Shown here in pieces: positions 6,582 through 15,953 of a stretch of DNA of 28,129 bases. The translations under genes and the position numbers were made by a program. Every line of letters begins with the position of its first letter. Within the stretch, counting starts at the first letter, position 1. Source of the DNA: an uncultured Clostridia bacterium (GTDB lineage Bacteria > Bacillota_A > Clostridia > TANB77 > CAG-508). The stretch spans positions 1-28,129 of the forward strand of contig CALXXB010000013.1 of assembly GCA_944392525.1 (NCBI GenBank). The letters run 5' to 3'. The notes beneath the pieces are model-generated. The model was not told where the DNA came from and ran no database searches. It saw only the letters and a list, made by a program, of their open reading frames with translations.

Positions 6582-8792
6582 ATGGTAAAAAGCTTTAAGG
6601 AAAATGTAACAATAATAATTATAGTATTGTTAGTAATTATGAGTACATTATTAGTGGGTACTCCAATAGAAGAAGACAATGTATTTCCTATATACATTGT
6701 CTTTGGAGTATTTAGCGTGTTCTACTTTTTTATAAAACTAATAAAAAGAGATAAAATATCAATAAATAGGCTAGATATATTAATTGGATTGCTAGTTTTT
6801 TCAGCGTTCATGCCATTATTAGGAAGTTCATATGCCAGTTTATCTAATACTATATATGGTATAATAAAATATTTTGTTTTATTTATTAGTTATATAATAG
6901 TGAAAAACGAATGTAAGAAAAATCCAAAATATATAGACATTATAATAAACACTATAATATTTAGTATACTATTCTTATGTATTATAGGAATAGATGAGAT
7001 AAATTTTAATATCTTAGAAAACTTCAAGAAAGTTATAGGATATAAATATATACAATATGATGAGATAAGAATAGGATCATTATTTTCATATCCGAATACA
7101 ATGGCGGCAGTATGTGGAGTAGGAACCTTTTTATGTTTAAGAAATATATTTAAATCCGATAAAAAATCTATTAAAGTAATATATTCATTAATATTATTAT
7201 TTATGCTTATAACTTTAGTTTTAACATATAGTAGATTAGCTTTTGTTATTTTTGCTTTTATTGTGCTTATTTTTATCTTAATATTATTAAAAAAATATAA
7301 GATAAGAGAAAAAATAAATAAAAAAGCAATAATAACAATAGGTTCAATTATTCTTGTTTTAGTTGTTTACGTATTAATAGGAATTAATATACCTAAAAAA
7401 GTGAAAGTAGAAGATGAATACCAAAAGATAATCTATTCTGCTGAAGGAAATAAAGATTATGAGTTTAAATTTGATATAATAGCTAAAAGTGATAAAGAAT
7501 CTTTTTCAATAAGTATTACAGAAAAGAATAAATATTTTGATGATATAAATAAAACAGAAGAAAGTTTTGGAAATTTCGAAGGTGAAAAGGTAATTAATGT
7601 ACATACAAAAGAAGATACAGCTGTAATATATATAAATATAAAAAATGATGATAAGAATGCAGAGTTTATAATAAATGGAACAAAAATAAATGACGAACAA
7701 TTTATTTTAGAATATAAGTTTTTACCAACAAATGTAGTTGATAAGATTTCTAATATAAGTTTTAATAACAAAAGTGCTTGGGAACGTTTTACTTTTGTAA
7801 ATGATGCTCTTAAAATAATAAAAGAAAATTGGATATTTGGAGTAGGATATAATGCATGGCAAACTATGCAATATGGAGTTCAAGACTATAATTATTATTC
7901 TCAAGAGGTACATAATTTTTTAATACAAATATTTTTAGAGAATGGACTAATAGGATTTGTTAGCTGTATAGGTGTGTTTATTTATATTATAAATAAAACT
8001 TATAAAGAGGCTAAAAAAGAAAATATAGACATGTCTAAAATAAGTTATTTATTAGGAATTAATTTTCTGCTAGTTCATAGTTTATTTGATTTTAATATGT
8101 CATTTTTCTATGTTAGCTTTATTATATTTATTTTGATTTCAATTATAAGTTCACAAGAGAATAATGAGAAAGAGATAAAAATAAATGGAATAATATTTTA
8201 TATAGTATTTATTATAATGTCTATTGTTACTATTTATGTAGCTATAGTAAAAAACAATTTTAATAAAGAAAGTGAGATGTTAAAAGTAAATTCTGTAAGA
8301 ACAGAAAAAGTTATATTTAGCACATATAATGAATTAATTCCTTTTGATAGAGAAGTTAGAAACAGATATTATAAGTCTTTGAATAATCAAGAAGATAACA
8401 ATGTGATTGAGATGAAAAATATATTAGAGAAAAATATTTTGACTGAAAGGTATGATACTAATAATTTGGATTTAACTAATTTTGTTGAATTTATAAAAAG
8501 TATGCAAGATGAAAATGATATAGACTTTATTGTTGATTATATAAAGGAAACAGAAGAATATTTTAAATATCAACCAGAATTACAAATACAAAGGTTTAAT
8601 AACATGATAGAAATAATAGAAGTGTTAGAAAACAAAAATATTTCTACAAATGAATTAAAAGAACAAATTAAAGATGAATTGGAGTATAAAGAAAGTTATA
8701 TTTTAGATTATCAAAAGTGTAGATATCCTAAAGAAAAAGTAGAGGAGTATAAACAAAAAATAGAGTATTTAAAAATATTTTGTAAGGAATAG
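6582..8792 (+). CDS. O-antigen ligase/oligosaccharyltransferase-like membrane protein 1
   Basis: This 736 aa polytopic protein of the Wzy_C/O-antigen ligase superfamily moves or polymerises lipid-linked glycans on the outer face of the membrane; the family includes WaaL, Wzy and pilin glycosylases of the PglL/TfpO kind. N-terminal membrane helices run to about residue 265. A soluble segment of roughly 130 residues follows (about 270-400, beta-rich by composition). The characteristic WERF..., GVGYNAW and VHNFLIQIFLENGLIG motifs follow, with the likely functional His444. More helices and a charged helical tail complete it. Its position directly behind two pilin-like genes suggests it glycosylates them. 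Two similar proteins follow pilin-like genes elsewhere in the window. Polymerase function remains possible. Confidence 0.85.
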   Translation: MVKSFKENVTIIIIVLLVIMSTLLVGTPIEEDNVFPIYIVFGVFSVFYFFIKLIKRDKISINRLDILIGLLVFSAFMPLLGSSYASLSNTIYGIIKYFVLFISYIIVKNECKKNPKYIDIIINTIIFSILFLCIIGIDEINFNILENFKKVIGYKYIQYDEIRIGSLFSYPNTMAAVCGVGTFLCLRNIFKSDKKSIKVIYSLILLFMLITLVLTYSRLAFVIFAFIVLIFILILLKKYKIREKINKKAIITIGSIILVLVVYVLIGINIPKKVKVEDEYQKIIYSAEGNKDYEFKFDIIAKSDKESFSISITEKNKYFDDINKTEESFGNFEGEKVINVHTKEDTAVIYINIKNDDKNAEFIINGTKINDEQFILEYKFLPTNVVDKISNISFNNKSAWERFTFVNDALKIIKENWIFGVGYNAWQTMQYGVQDYNYYSQEVHNFLIQIFLENGLIGFVSCIGVFIYIINKTYKEAKKENIDMSKISYLLGINFLLVHSLFDFNMSFFYVSFIIFILISIISSQENNEKEIKINGIIFYIVFIIMSIVTIYVAIVKNNFNKESEMLKVNSVRTEKVIFSTYNELIPFDREVRNRYYKSLNNQEDNNVIEMKNILEKNILTERYDTNNLDLTNFVEFIKSMQDENDIDFIVDYIKETEEYFKYQPELQIQRFNNMIEIIEVLENKNISTNELKEQIKDELEYKESYILDYQKCRYPKEKVEEYKQKIEYLKIFCKE

Positions 8793-8795
8793 AAA

Positions 8796-9614
8796 ATGGA
8801 TATATCAGTGTTAATGTCAGTATATTATAAGGAAAAACCACAATATTTAGATGAAGCTATTAATAGCGTTATAAATCAAACTTATATGCCCAAACAAATA
8901 GTAATTATTAAAGATGGAAAATTAACAGAAGAATTGGATAGAGTAATAGATAAATATAAAAATGAATTTCCAAAGTTAATAGATATATATTCTTTTGAAG
9001 AAAATAAAGGTCTAGGTTTGGCATTAAGACTTGGTGTAGAAAAATGTAAATATGATTATATTGCAAGAATGGATAGTGATGATATATCAAGAAAAGATAG
9101 GTTTGAAAAGCAAATAAAATATCTAGAGAAGAATAAAGATGTAGATATATTAGGTGGATATATACAAGAATATAATGAAACAATGGATAAAGAAATCTCT
9201 GTAAGAAAAGTTTCAATAAAACAAAAAGAAATATATAATGAAATAAAATGGAAATCCCCATTTAATCATAGTGCAATTATTTTTAGAAAGGAAGCAGTGC
9301 TGAATGCTGGAAACTATAGGGATTATAAAATTGAAGACTATGATTTATGGATAAGAATGAAAATGAAAAACATGAAGATGGCGAATTTAGAAGATATATT
9401 AGTAAATTATAGGACGAGTTATGATATGTATAAAAGAAGAACGGGAATTAAGTATTTAAAAGGAATAATAGTTATAGAAAAAGAATTGTTAGATTATGCA
9501 ATAATAAACAAAGTTGAATATATTAAGAATATTATAACAAGATCACTTTTAGCATTTATTCCACCCAAAATAAAAATGTTATTATACCCAAAACTAGTAA
9601 GGAAGTTAAAATGA
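8796..9614 (+). CDS. Family 2 glycosyltransferase
   Basis: This cytoplasmic GT-A enzyme of 272 aa most likely adds one sugar to the lipid-linked glycan. It opens with ISVLMSVYY, carries ENKGLG before the donor site, and has the metal-binding MDSDD at residues 92-96. The acceptor-side segment IEDYDLWIRM around residues 178-190 is typical of the AmsE/EpsE-like group. Its ATG lies three bases after the stop of the ligase-like gene, so the two are coupled. Donor and acceptor sugars cannot be read from the sequence. Confidence 0.88.
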   Translation: MDISVLMSVYYKEKPQYLDEAINSVINQTYMPKQIVIIKDGKLTEELDRVIDKYKNEFPKLIDIYSFEENKGLGLALRLGVEKCKYDYIARMDSDDISRKDRFEKQIKYLEKNKDVDILGGYIQEYNETMDKEISVRKVSIKQKEIYNEIKWKSPFNHSAIIFRKEAVLNAGNYRDYKIEDYDLWIRMKMKNMKMANLEDILVNYRTSYDMYKRRTGIKYLKGIIVIEKELLDYAIINKVEYIKNIITRSLLAFIPPKIKMLLYPKLVRKLK

Positions 9615-9742
9615 AAAATAGAAAAATTAGAATTAAATAAGAAATCTATTAAAGAAGTGGAGTTTCTTAGAAGATATTAAGATTTGCATAAGGACGGTAT
9701 TTTTTCTTTTTAATAAATTGTAAATGATAATAGTTATATATG
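9615..9742 (+). other. Gene-poor spacer before leader copy 2
   Basis: This is the upstream part of a 416-base gap. I see no convincing gene. There is a T-rich stretch near 9701-9712 but no strong hairpin before it, so a terminator for the upstream transcript is not supported. In the other two cassettes the leader promoter starts at, or within about 10 bases of, the end of the upstream gene, so this segment is extra. Confidence 0.5.
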
Positions 9743-9771
9743 TTGACAACTAAAAAAAGTTAATATAAAAT
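9743..9771 (+). promoter_or_regulatory. Promoter of leader copy 2
   Basis: TTGACA and TAAAAT are separated by 17 bases. The boxes match copies 1 and 3, while much of the spacer differs. Confidence 0.85.
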
Positions 9772-9803
9772 TATAGTGTGAAATAACTAAAGAGGAGAAA
9801 AAT

Positions 9804-9887
<84 letters not shown>

Positions 9888-9927
9888 TAAAACAAAGTAT
9901 AGTTTTATTAATTATAGATTTGAAGAG

Positions 9928-9974
9928 GATAGTAGTAAAACCTAAAAAATTAGGGTTTTATTGCTGTCTTTTTT
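9928..9974 (+). terminator. Attenuator-type terminator in leader copy 2
   Basis: A stem of about 15-16 pairs (GATAGTAGTAAAACC against GGTTTTATTGCTGTC with some G-U pairs) has an A-rich loop and is followed by six T residues. It is the same element as at 3816 and 19616. Confidence 0.9.
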
Positions 9975-10030
9975 GCGTTTAATTAGTTATTAAATTTAAA
10001 ATATAAAATAAATAAAAGGAGAGAAGACAA

Positions 10031-11125
10031 ATGAAAAATTTAAGAAAACAGAGAGGTATAACTTTAATTGCTTTAGTAATAACGATTATTGTTTTATTAA
10101 TACTTGCAGGAGTGAGCATAGCCATGTTAACAGGGCAAAATGGAATACTAACTCAAGCAAATAATGCAAATATACAACAATCACATGCAGCAGTGAGAGA
10201 AGGAATTAGTTTAGCATATAATGAATGGCAAATAGAATTAAAAACATCAAGTAGTACAAGGGTTGCAAGTACAGATGTAGTGTCAATACAAGGAAAAGAA
10301 GAAAAAACAGAAGCGGGAACATCAACAACATTTCTTGACTTTTTAGTATCAAAAAATTATGTAGATGCAACAACTAAAATAATAAATGTAGAAAATTTAA
10401 CAGGAAGTAAACAAAGCTTAGGAAATGGAACAGGAACAGATGATGTATATAAAATAGAAGAAGATGATAGTAATTATAAAGTAGTTTATTATGAAAACAG
10501 TACAACTACAACAGAAATAAGTACAATACAAAAAGAAACAGATGAAGATAATCCATTTAGCTATACACAAGCAGACATAGATGAAACATTGAAGTATTTT
10601 AACTGGGAAATGGTGGATGTAACAGAAGAAAATAGAGAAGACTATGGCTATGATGAAAGTATGGTAGGAAAAAAAGTTGCAATAATCACAGGAACGAAGG
10701 AAAATTATTATACTAGTGGAAAGGGAGGAACATTTCCTCTTAAAAAGATAGTAATTCCAAAAACGATAGAAGATTCTGATTATGTAGATATAAATACACC
10801 AGCTTATTGGCAAGGTGGTTCATTAGAATATTTAGAAAATTTAGAAACTGTAATATATCTTAATGACTTAGGAACATTTAGTTTGCTAGGAAGTTCAGTA
10901 AAATATGTAAAATTAACTTCAAATAAGACACTTGATTATTATTATTTTGTTGAAAGTGATTTAGAAGAATTAAGAGTTTCAAAAGAAGTGGATGATGTAG
11001 TAAGTTCAGGAAGTGGAGCTAATATATATGGTGATTATACTATAATAGTAGAAAAAGGATCGACATTGACATTAGAAGATTTTACGAGTGTTGGATTTGA
11101 AAAGGAAAAGATTGTTTTTGAATAA
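10031..11125 (+). CDS. Prepilin-like surface protein (pilin-like 3)
   Basis: This 364 aa protein has a basic leader ending at Gly9 and the hydrophobic helix ITLIALVITIIVLLILAGV, with Ala where pilins have Glu5. The next roughly 120 residues are related to pilin-like 1 and 2. Residues from about 165 onward are shared only with the next gene. The C-terminal part contains divergent leucine-rich-repeat-like strands (LENLETVIYLNDLG, VKLTSN) and ends in a short IIVEKGSTLTLEDF tail. It should be anchored outside the membrane. The start has AAAGGAGAG upstream. It is the first gene after leader copy 2, whose terminator should control it. Confidence 0.83.
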   Translation: MKNLRKQRGITLIALVITIIVLLILAGVSIAMLTGQNGILTQANNANIQQSHAAVREGISLAYNEWQIELKTSSSTRVASTDVVSIQGKEEKTEAGTSTTFLDFLVSKNYVDATTKIINVENLTGSKQSLGNGTGTDDVYKIEEDDSNYKVVYYENSTTTTEISTIQKETDEDNPFSYTQADIDETLKYFNWEMVDVTEENREDYGYDESMVGKKVAIITGTKENYYTSGKGGTFPLKKIVIPKTIEDSDYVDINTPAYWQGGSLEYLENLETVIYLNDLGTFSLLGSSVKYVKLTSNKTLDYYYFVESDLEELRVSKEVDDVVSSGSGANIYGDYTIIVEKGSTLTLEDFTSVGFEKEKIVFE

Positions 11126-11911
11126 AAATATTTACAAGGAAGTGAAAAATTTAAAATGAGAAGGAGAAATAAAGGTATAACATTAATTGCATTGGTAATA
11201 ACAATTATTGTTTTATTAATACTTGCAGGAGTATCAATTGCAATGCTAACAGGAGATAATGGAATATTAACACAGGCAAATAATGCAAATACACAACAAT
11301 CACATGCTGCTGTAAGGGAAGGAATTAGTCTAGCGTATAATGAATGGCAAATAGAATTAAAAACATCAAGCAATACAAAAATTGCAAGTACAGAAAAAGT
11401 AACAATACAAGGAAAAGAAGAAAGAAGAGAATCAGGAACATCAACAACATTTCTTGACTTTTTAGTATCAAAAAATTATGTAGACGAAACAACTAAAATA
11501 ATAAATGTAGAAAATTTAACAGGAAGTAAACAGAGTTTAGGAAATGGAACAGGAACAGATGATGTATATAAAATAGAAGAAGATGATAGTAATTATAAAG
11601 TAGTTTATTATGAGAACAGTATAACTACAACAGAAATAAGTACAATACAAAAAGAAACAGATGAAGATAATCCATTTAGCTATACACAAGCTGATATAGA
11701 AGAAACGTTAAAATATTTTAACTGGGAAATGGTAGATGTAACAGAAGAAAATAGAGAAGAGTATGGTTATGATGAAAGTATTGTAGGAAAAAGAGTAGCA
11801 ATAATCACAGGAACAAAGGAAAATTATTATACTAGTGGAAAGGGAGGAACATTTCCTCTTAAAAAGATAGTAATTCCAAAAACGATAGATGATTCGGATT
11901 ATGTGGATATA
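10031..11911 (+). repeat. Tandem duplication of pilin-like 5' halves (pair 2)
   Basis: About 750 bases from 10031 recur from 11156 with very high identity, up to the codons for SDYVDI (about 10790 and 11911). The 3' parts then differ. This mirrors pair 1 at 3921 and 5295. Confidence 0.87.
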
Positions 11912-12328
11912 CAAATATCAGGGTTTAATTACGGCTTAAGTTATTTGAAAAATTTAGAAACAATAATCTATCTTAATGATTTAGGCACTTTTTATACAAC
12001 ATCTTGCTATGATTTGAAAAATGTTAAGTTAACTTCAAATAATGAAATAGGATATTATGTAGAGTGTACAAATTTAGAAAATGTTAGTATATCTGAAAAT
12101 ATAACTGAAATAGGATACAGAGTATTTAGTTATTGTACAAATTTAAAAGAATTAAAGATACCAAAAACGGTTACAGAAATATACCAATACGATAACGAAA
12201 GATATAATGACAGTGGACCATTTTACAGATGCCCTAATCTAACAATTACAGTAGAAGCAGGTTCTCCACTTACAATAGATCATTTTGAGAACACAGGAAT
12301 AGATGTAAGTAAAGTAATATTTGAATAG
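11156..12328 (+). CDS. Prepilin-like surface protein with leucine-rich-repeat end (pilin-like 4)
   Basis: This 390 aa close paralogue of the preceding gene lies 30 bases downstream. Its leader is shorter, ending at Gly7, and the same Ala replaces Glu5. The two proteins are almost identical to about residue 250 and then diverge. This copy carries clearer LRR_5 units (ENITEIGYRVFSYCTNLKEL). Both end in a similar tail with a hydrophobic last segment. AAGGAAGTG precedes the ATG. Its stop lies eight bases before the start of the ligase-like gene. Surface or pilus location is inferred from the leader. Confidence 0.85.
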   Translation: MRRRNKGITLIALVITIIVLLILAGVSIAMLTGDNGILTQANNANTQQSHAAVREGISLAYNEWQIELKTSSNTKIASTEKVTIQGKEERRESGTSTTFLDFLVSKNYVDETTKIINVENLTGSKQSLGNGTGTDDVYKIEEDDSNYKVVYYENSITTTEISTIQKETDEDNPFSYTQADIEETLKYFNWEMVDVTEENREEYGYDESIVGKRVAIITGTKENYYTSGKGGTFPLKKIVIPKTIDDSDYVDIQISGFNYGLSYLKNLETIIYLNDLGTFYTTSCYDLKNVKLTSNNEIGYYVECTNLENVSISENITEIGYRVFSYCTNLKELKIPKTVTEIYQYDNERYNDSGPFYRCPNLTITVEAGSPLTIDHFENTGIDVSKVIFE

Positions 12329-12335
12329 AGGAAAA

Positions 12336-14426
12336 ATGAAAAACAACATATTATTAATAACAATTGTGATAGTATTATTAATGGTAACAATACTGGTAGG
12401 TTCACCAATAAAAGATAATGTAGAAATAGTAAAATGCTTACTAATATTTGTTGCTATGATTTATATAATAAAAAAACAAAAGAAGAAAATATCAATTATT
12501 ACAAATAAAATGGACATATTTGTGATTGTATTGATGTTTTCTTGTTATGTGCCATTAATATTTAATACATATGCTTCTTTAGAAGATACGATAGTAAATA
12601 TATTATTATATACAAGTTTAGTAGCAGTTTATTTTATTGGAAAAGAAGTTGCTAGTAAAGAAAAAAATTGGTTCATAATTAGAAATGTACTAATAATATC
12701 AGGAATAATATTTTTTATACTAGGAATAGAGAATTTAACAAGTAATGTATTTGGAAATGTTCTAGAAAAATTTGGAGTATTGTCATATAGAAATGGAGAA
12801 GAAAGACTAATATCTAACTTTGGTTATGCAAATAGTATAGGAATAATTATGGCAAGTATGTATTTATTAGCTATAAATACATTTGTAAAAGAAAAAAATA
12901 GAAAATTAGGAACTATTTTAGGTGGAAAAAGCATCTTCTTTTTATCAGGATTATTAATTTCTGAATCTAAGGGAAGTATATTGTTTTTAGGAATAATTTA
13001 TGTTGTACATTTTTGCTTAAATAAAAAATCTAAAAATAAAGCTCAGATAATAGTAGTTACAATAGTAAGTATAATCTTTTCATTTATGTATTATGTATTG
13101 TTTAGTAAATTCAAGAACAATGAAATAGTAATATGGGTAAGTTTAATAGTATTATATGTATTAAGTGTAGTTATGCTTGCTTTAAGTAAAAAAGTTACAA
13201 AGTTTATACAGAAAAGTATTTATAAAATAGATATCAAGAAAACATTATTAAGTTTAATAGCTTTAGTATTAATAGTTGTTATACTTTTCTTGGGATTATT
13301 ACAATTCACAAGTCCGTTAGTTCTATATACAGGAGAAGAAAGAGGAGAAGTAAGAAGAATAATAAGAGGAATAGAGGCAAATAGTACATATAATATTTCT
13401 TTTGATATAGAAGCTAAAAGCGATATTGAAAATGAAAATGTATATGAAATAAGTATAGATGAAGAAAATAAATATGACCAAGTAATAGCAGAACATAAAA
13501 TATATCTTGGAAATTATAAAGGAACAAAAGAAATTAATATTTATACTGATGAAGATACAAATAAGTTAACAATAAGGTATAATAAATTAGAAATTTGTAA
13601 TGGTGAATTAAAAATAAATAAATTAATAATAAATGAAAAAGAAATTCCAATGAATTATAAATTTATTCCAATGGAATTAGTAAGTAATCTACAAAGTATA
13701 ACTATGGAAAATAAAAACGTCTGGGAAAGAGGAGTTTTTATCCTAGATGGAATAAAATTAGCATCTAGAAATTGGTTGACAGGAATAGGTGGAAATGGCT
13801 GGGAACATTGTTATAAATCAGTACAAAGTTATTCATATGATGCAAGATATTCTCATTGCTATTTAATAACATTATGGATAGAAAATGGAATATTAGGAGT
13901 AATAGCATTTTTAGGGATAGTAGTTTTACTAATAAAAGCATTATATATAAATAAAAAAGACAATAAATGTGTAATAACAGGTTTAATTATTTTACTAATA
14001 TTACTACATAGTATGATGGACTTTGATATGGAGTTTTATTGCATAGAGATATTTGTATTTTTAGGATTAGGAATAATAAGTAGGTATGAAATAGAAGATA
14101 AAAAACAAAATAAGATGTTAAATAATATTTTAAGTATTGTGCTTATTATTATATTTATTCTATCTGGAATAGAAAATGTAAAAATTATATACGTAGATAG
14201 TAAATTAGAAAAAGCAGATGAGGTAAAATTAGAAACATTAGAAAAAATATTACCATATTCTTTGGAAATAAAAGAAAGAAGATTATTAATTTTTAATGAA
14301 AATGAGGACTTAGATAAAAAAGTAGAAACATTGGAAAATATTTTGAATATAAAAAAATATTATGATACTACTGTGTGGTACAAAGAAATGTCTGATATTG
14401 GGCTAAAAGAGATAAAGAAGCGGTGA
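12336..14426 (+). CDS. O-antigen ligase/oligosaccharyltransferase-like membrane protein 2, frameshifted near its end
   Basis: This is a second member of the ligase-like family. I place the start at ATG 12336, with GAGGAAAA upstream, rather than the in-frame TTG at 12321. Membrane helices occupy most of residues 1-340. An extracytoplasmic beta-rich insert follows, with motifs shared with the other two copies: an AKSD-type strand, GNYKGTKEINIYTDEDT, and WERG at its end. GIGGNGWE comes next, then SHCYLITLWIENGILG with the likely functional His507. The frame stops at 14424, but the +1 frame is open and continues a helical tail for 109 residues. Removing one G from GG at 14422-14423 rejoins them. 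It follows two pilin-like genes, which are its likely substrates. Confidence 0.82.
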   Translation: MKNNILLITIVIVLLMVTILVGSPIKDNVEIVKCLLIFVAMIYIIKKQKKKISIITNKMDIFVIVLMFSCYVPLIFNTYASLEDTIVNILLYTSLVAVYFIGKEVASKEKNWFIIRNVLIISGIIFFILGIENLTSNVFGNVLEKFGVLSYRNGEERLISNFGYANSIGIIMASMYLLAINTFVKEKNRKLGTILGGKSIFFLSGLLISESKGSILFLGIIYVVHFCLNKKSKNKAQIIVVTIVSIIFSFMYYVLFSKFKNNEIVIWVSLIVLYVLSVVMLALSKKVTKFIQKSIYKIDIKKTLLSLIALVLIVVILFLGLLQFTSPLVLYTGEERGEVRRIIRGIEANSTYNISFDIEAKSDIENENVYEISIDEENKYDQVIAEHKIYLGNYKGTKEINIYTDEDTNKLTIRYNKLEICNGELKINKLIINEKEIPMNYKFIPMELVSNLQSITMENKNVWERGVFILDGIKLASRNWLTGIGGNGWEHCYKSVQSYSYDARYSHCYLITLWIENGILGVIAFLGIVVLLIKALYINKKDNKCVITGLIILLILLHSMMDFDMEFYCIEIFVFLGLGIISRYEIEDKKQNKMLNNILSIVLIIIFILSGIENVKIIYVDSKLEKADEVKLETLEKILPYSLEIKERRLLIFNENEDLDKKVETLENILNIKKYYDTTVWYKEMSDIGLKEIKKR

Positions 14427-14427
14427 A

Positions 14428-14751
14428 GAAGAAAAAGGTATAAGCTATATAAAACAAGCAATAGATAATTTAAATACACGAGAGTTTATACAAAAATTAG
14501 ATATAGATAGTTATGAATATGCTTGCCGTAGTATAGAAAATGTTTGTGAACAATTAAAAAACTTGGTAAGCAATAAAGAAATTATTATAGAAAACTATAA
14601 TATTATGATAAAACTGATAGATGCTTCTGAAGAAAATATAAAAAATTATGAAATAACGAGAAAATCTAGAATGGAATATTCGGAAATAGAAATGACTTTA
14701 GAAAGGTATAGAGAAAATGCAGAAGAATATATTATGCAAAACAGTAATTAA
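14428..14751 (+). pseudogene. Out-of-frame C-terminal tail of ligase-like protein 2
   Basis: This stretch is open in the +1 frame relative to the preceding gene, starting EEKGISYIKQAIDNLN and continuing as a charged helical segment to TAA at 14749-14751. The two intact paralogues have a comparable charged helical tail after their last membrane helix. A separate gene is unlikely: the only start available is a TTG at 14563 with no clear ribosome site. Whether the frameshift is real or a sequencing error cannot be told here. Confidence 0.65.
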
Positions 14752-15940
14752 CTGGGACTATATAATAATAACAGTAAATAATTATAAACAAAAAGAATTT
14801 GCTGAAAAAGAAATATTAAAAAGAAGAAAATTAAAATATATTTCTAAGGAAACTAAAGTAATAATAAGAGTTGCACCAAAAGGATTTGAAACAGGTGCGA
14901 CATTAATAAAAATGTTAAAAAAACTTAAGTTAAATGGTAAAAAGGTTTTATATATTCCTTCTGCTGGAAAATCACAAAGAACATTATATTATTTCAAGAA
15001 AGGTAAATTATGGATAACAACAAATAGTAAGCTAAAGAATGGTGAAGATAAAACTATTTTTGATGAAATCTTAGAAAATACAAAGCAAATACTAAGGAAA
15101 ATGTCAGAGGGATTACTTATATGTTGCAGTGATGTTGTAATAGGATTTGAAGATAAAATAGAGTTGAAAGAAAAAGATAAAGTATATGTATTCTCAAGCA
15201 TTGTAGATAAAAGTTTAGGAACAAAACATGGAGTCTTTAAAATAAAGAATAATCAAGTAGAAAAAGTATGCCAAAAAGGAAGTTTAGAACTATTAGAAAA
15301 AGAAGGTTTTATAAATGATGGAAATGTGAATATAGATACTGGAATGATGCTAATACCTAATAATGTTATAGAATATTTAAAAAATGTGGAAATAAGAAAT
15401 AAAAAGATAGGTATATATGAAAATCTTATTCCTATGTTTTGCGAAAAGGAAATGTTAGACACAGTTTTATTAAATGAAGCTAAATTTATACATTATGGAA
15501 GTAGCTTGGAAATTATGAATTTAAAAGGAGATAATAATAAGAATTACTTTGAAAATAGTAAATATAATTTTTATGAAACTCCCAAAAATGTTATAGTGTT
15601 TAATTCTAGAATAGATAGAAAAATACCTAATAACGTAATCATATATACAACAAAATTAAAAAATAGTAAATGGGTAACTATTATACTAGGAATGGATGAC
15701 GACATAAAATCGAAAGGAAAAGAGATTAAATTATTTGGAGAAGACATAACGAAGAAGTTTAAGATTAATAACAATTCACAAATAAGTTTATGGAAATTAA
15801 AAATGTATAAAGCTAGTAATACAAAAGAAGAAGCTTTAAATAATGCTTTAGAATTATATGATTTTATAAAAAATGATAATGTATCTATTAATTTGAAAAA
15901 TACACTAAGTATAGAACAAATATTAAAAAAAGAAATATAG
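14717..15940 (+). CDS. Fucose-1-phosphate guanylyltransferase-like protein (N-terminal half of Fkp-type enzymes)
   Basis: At 407 aa it matches the pyrophosphorylase domain of the fucokinase/GDP-fucose pyrophosphorylase family (PF07959), which makes GDP-L-fucose from GTP and fucose-1-phosphate. Visible family features are WDYIIITVNN (13-22), an RR..K pattern near 36-40, FETGAT (57-62) in place of the usual GSGGAT loop, PSAGKSQRTLYYFKKGK (81-97) and IDTGMMLIPNNVIEYL. The altered nucleotide-binding loop is odd and makes activity uncertain. The start overlaps the preceding frame by 35 bases. The fucokinase half follows as a separate gene and a GT10 fucosyltransferase after that, which strongly supports the role. 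Confidence 0.78.
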   Translation: MQKNILCKTVINWDYIIITVNNYKQKEFAEKEILKRRKLKYISKETKVIIRVAPKGFETGATLIKMLKKLKLNGKKVLYIPSAGKSQRTLYYFKKGKLWITTNSKLKNGEDKTIFDEILENTKQILRKMSEGLLICCSDVVIGFEDKIELKEKDKVYVFSSIVDKSLGTKHGVFKIKNNQVEKVCQKGSLELLEKEGFINDGNVNIDTGMMLIPNNVIEYLKNVEIRNKKIGIYENLIPMFCEKEMLDTVLLNEAKFIHYGSSLEIMNLKGDNNKNYFENSKYNFYETPKNVIVFNSRIDRKIPNNVIIYTTKLKNSKWVTIILGMDDDIKSKGKEIKLFGEDITKKFKINNNSQISLWKLKMYKASNTKEEALNNALELYDFIKNDNVSINLKNTLSIEQILKKEI

Positions 15941-15953
15941 CAAGGAAATGAAT

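Noticed and set aside
7457..7771. Minus-strand open frames, including those opposite the ligase-like and pilin-like genes
   Set aside because: They lie opposite well-supported genes, lack ribosome sites and family motifs, and have the low-complexity composition expected from AT-rich antisense.
12321..12335. TTG start for ligase-like 2 (and TTG 21118 for ligase-like 3)
   Set aside because: ATG codons 15 bases downstream in each case have good ribosome sites. TTG 12321 lies inside the previous gene and TTG 21118 inside a terminator T run.
14563..14751. Independent 62 aa gene starting at TTG
   Set aside because: It has no ribosome site, and the frame is open upstream as the continuation of the ligase-like protein, so it is a frameshifted tail.
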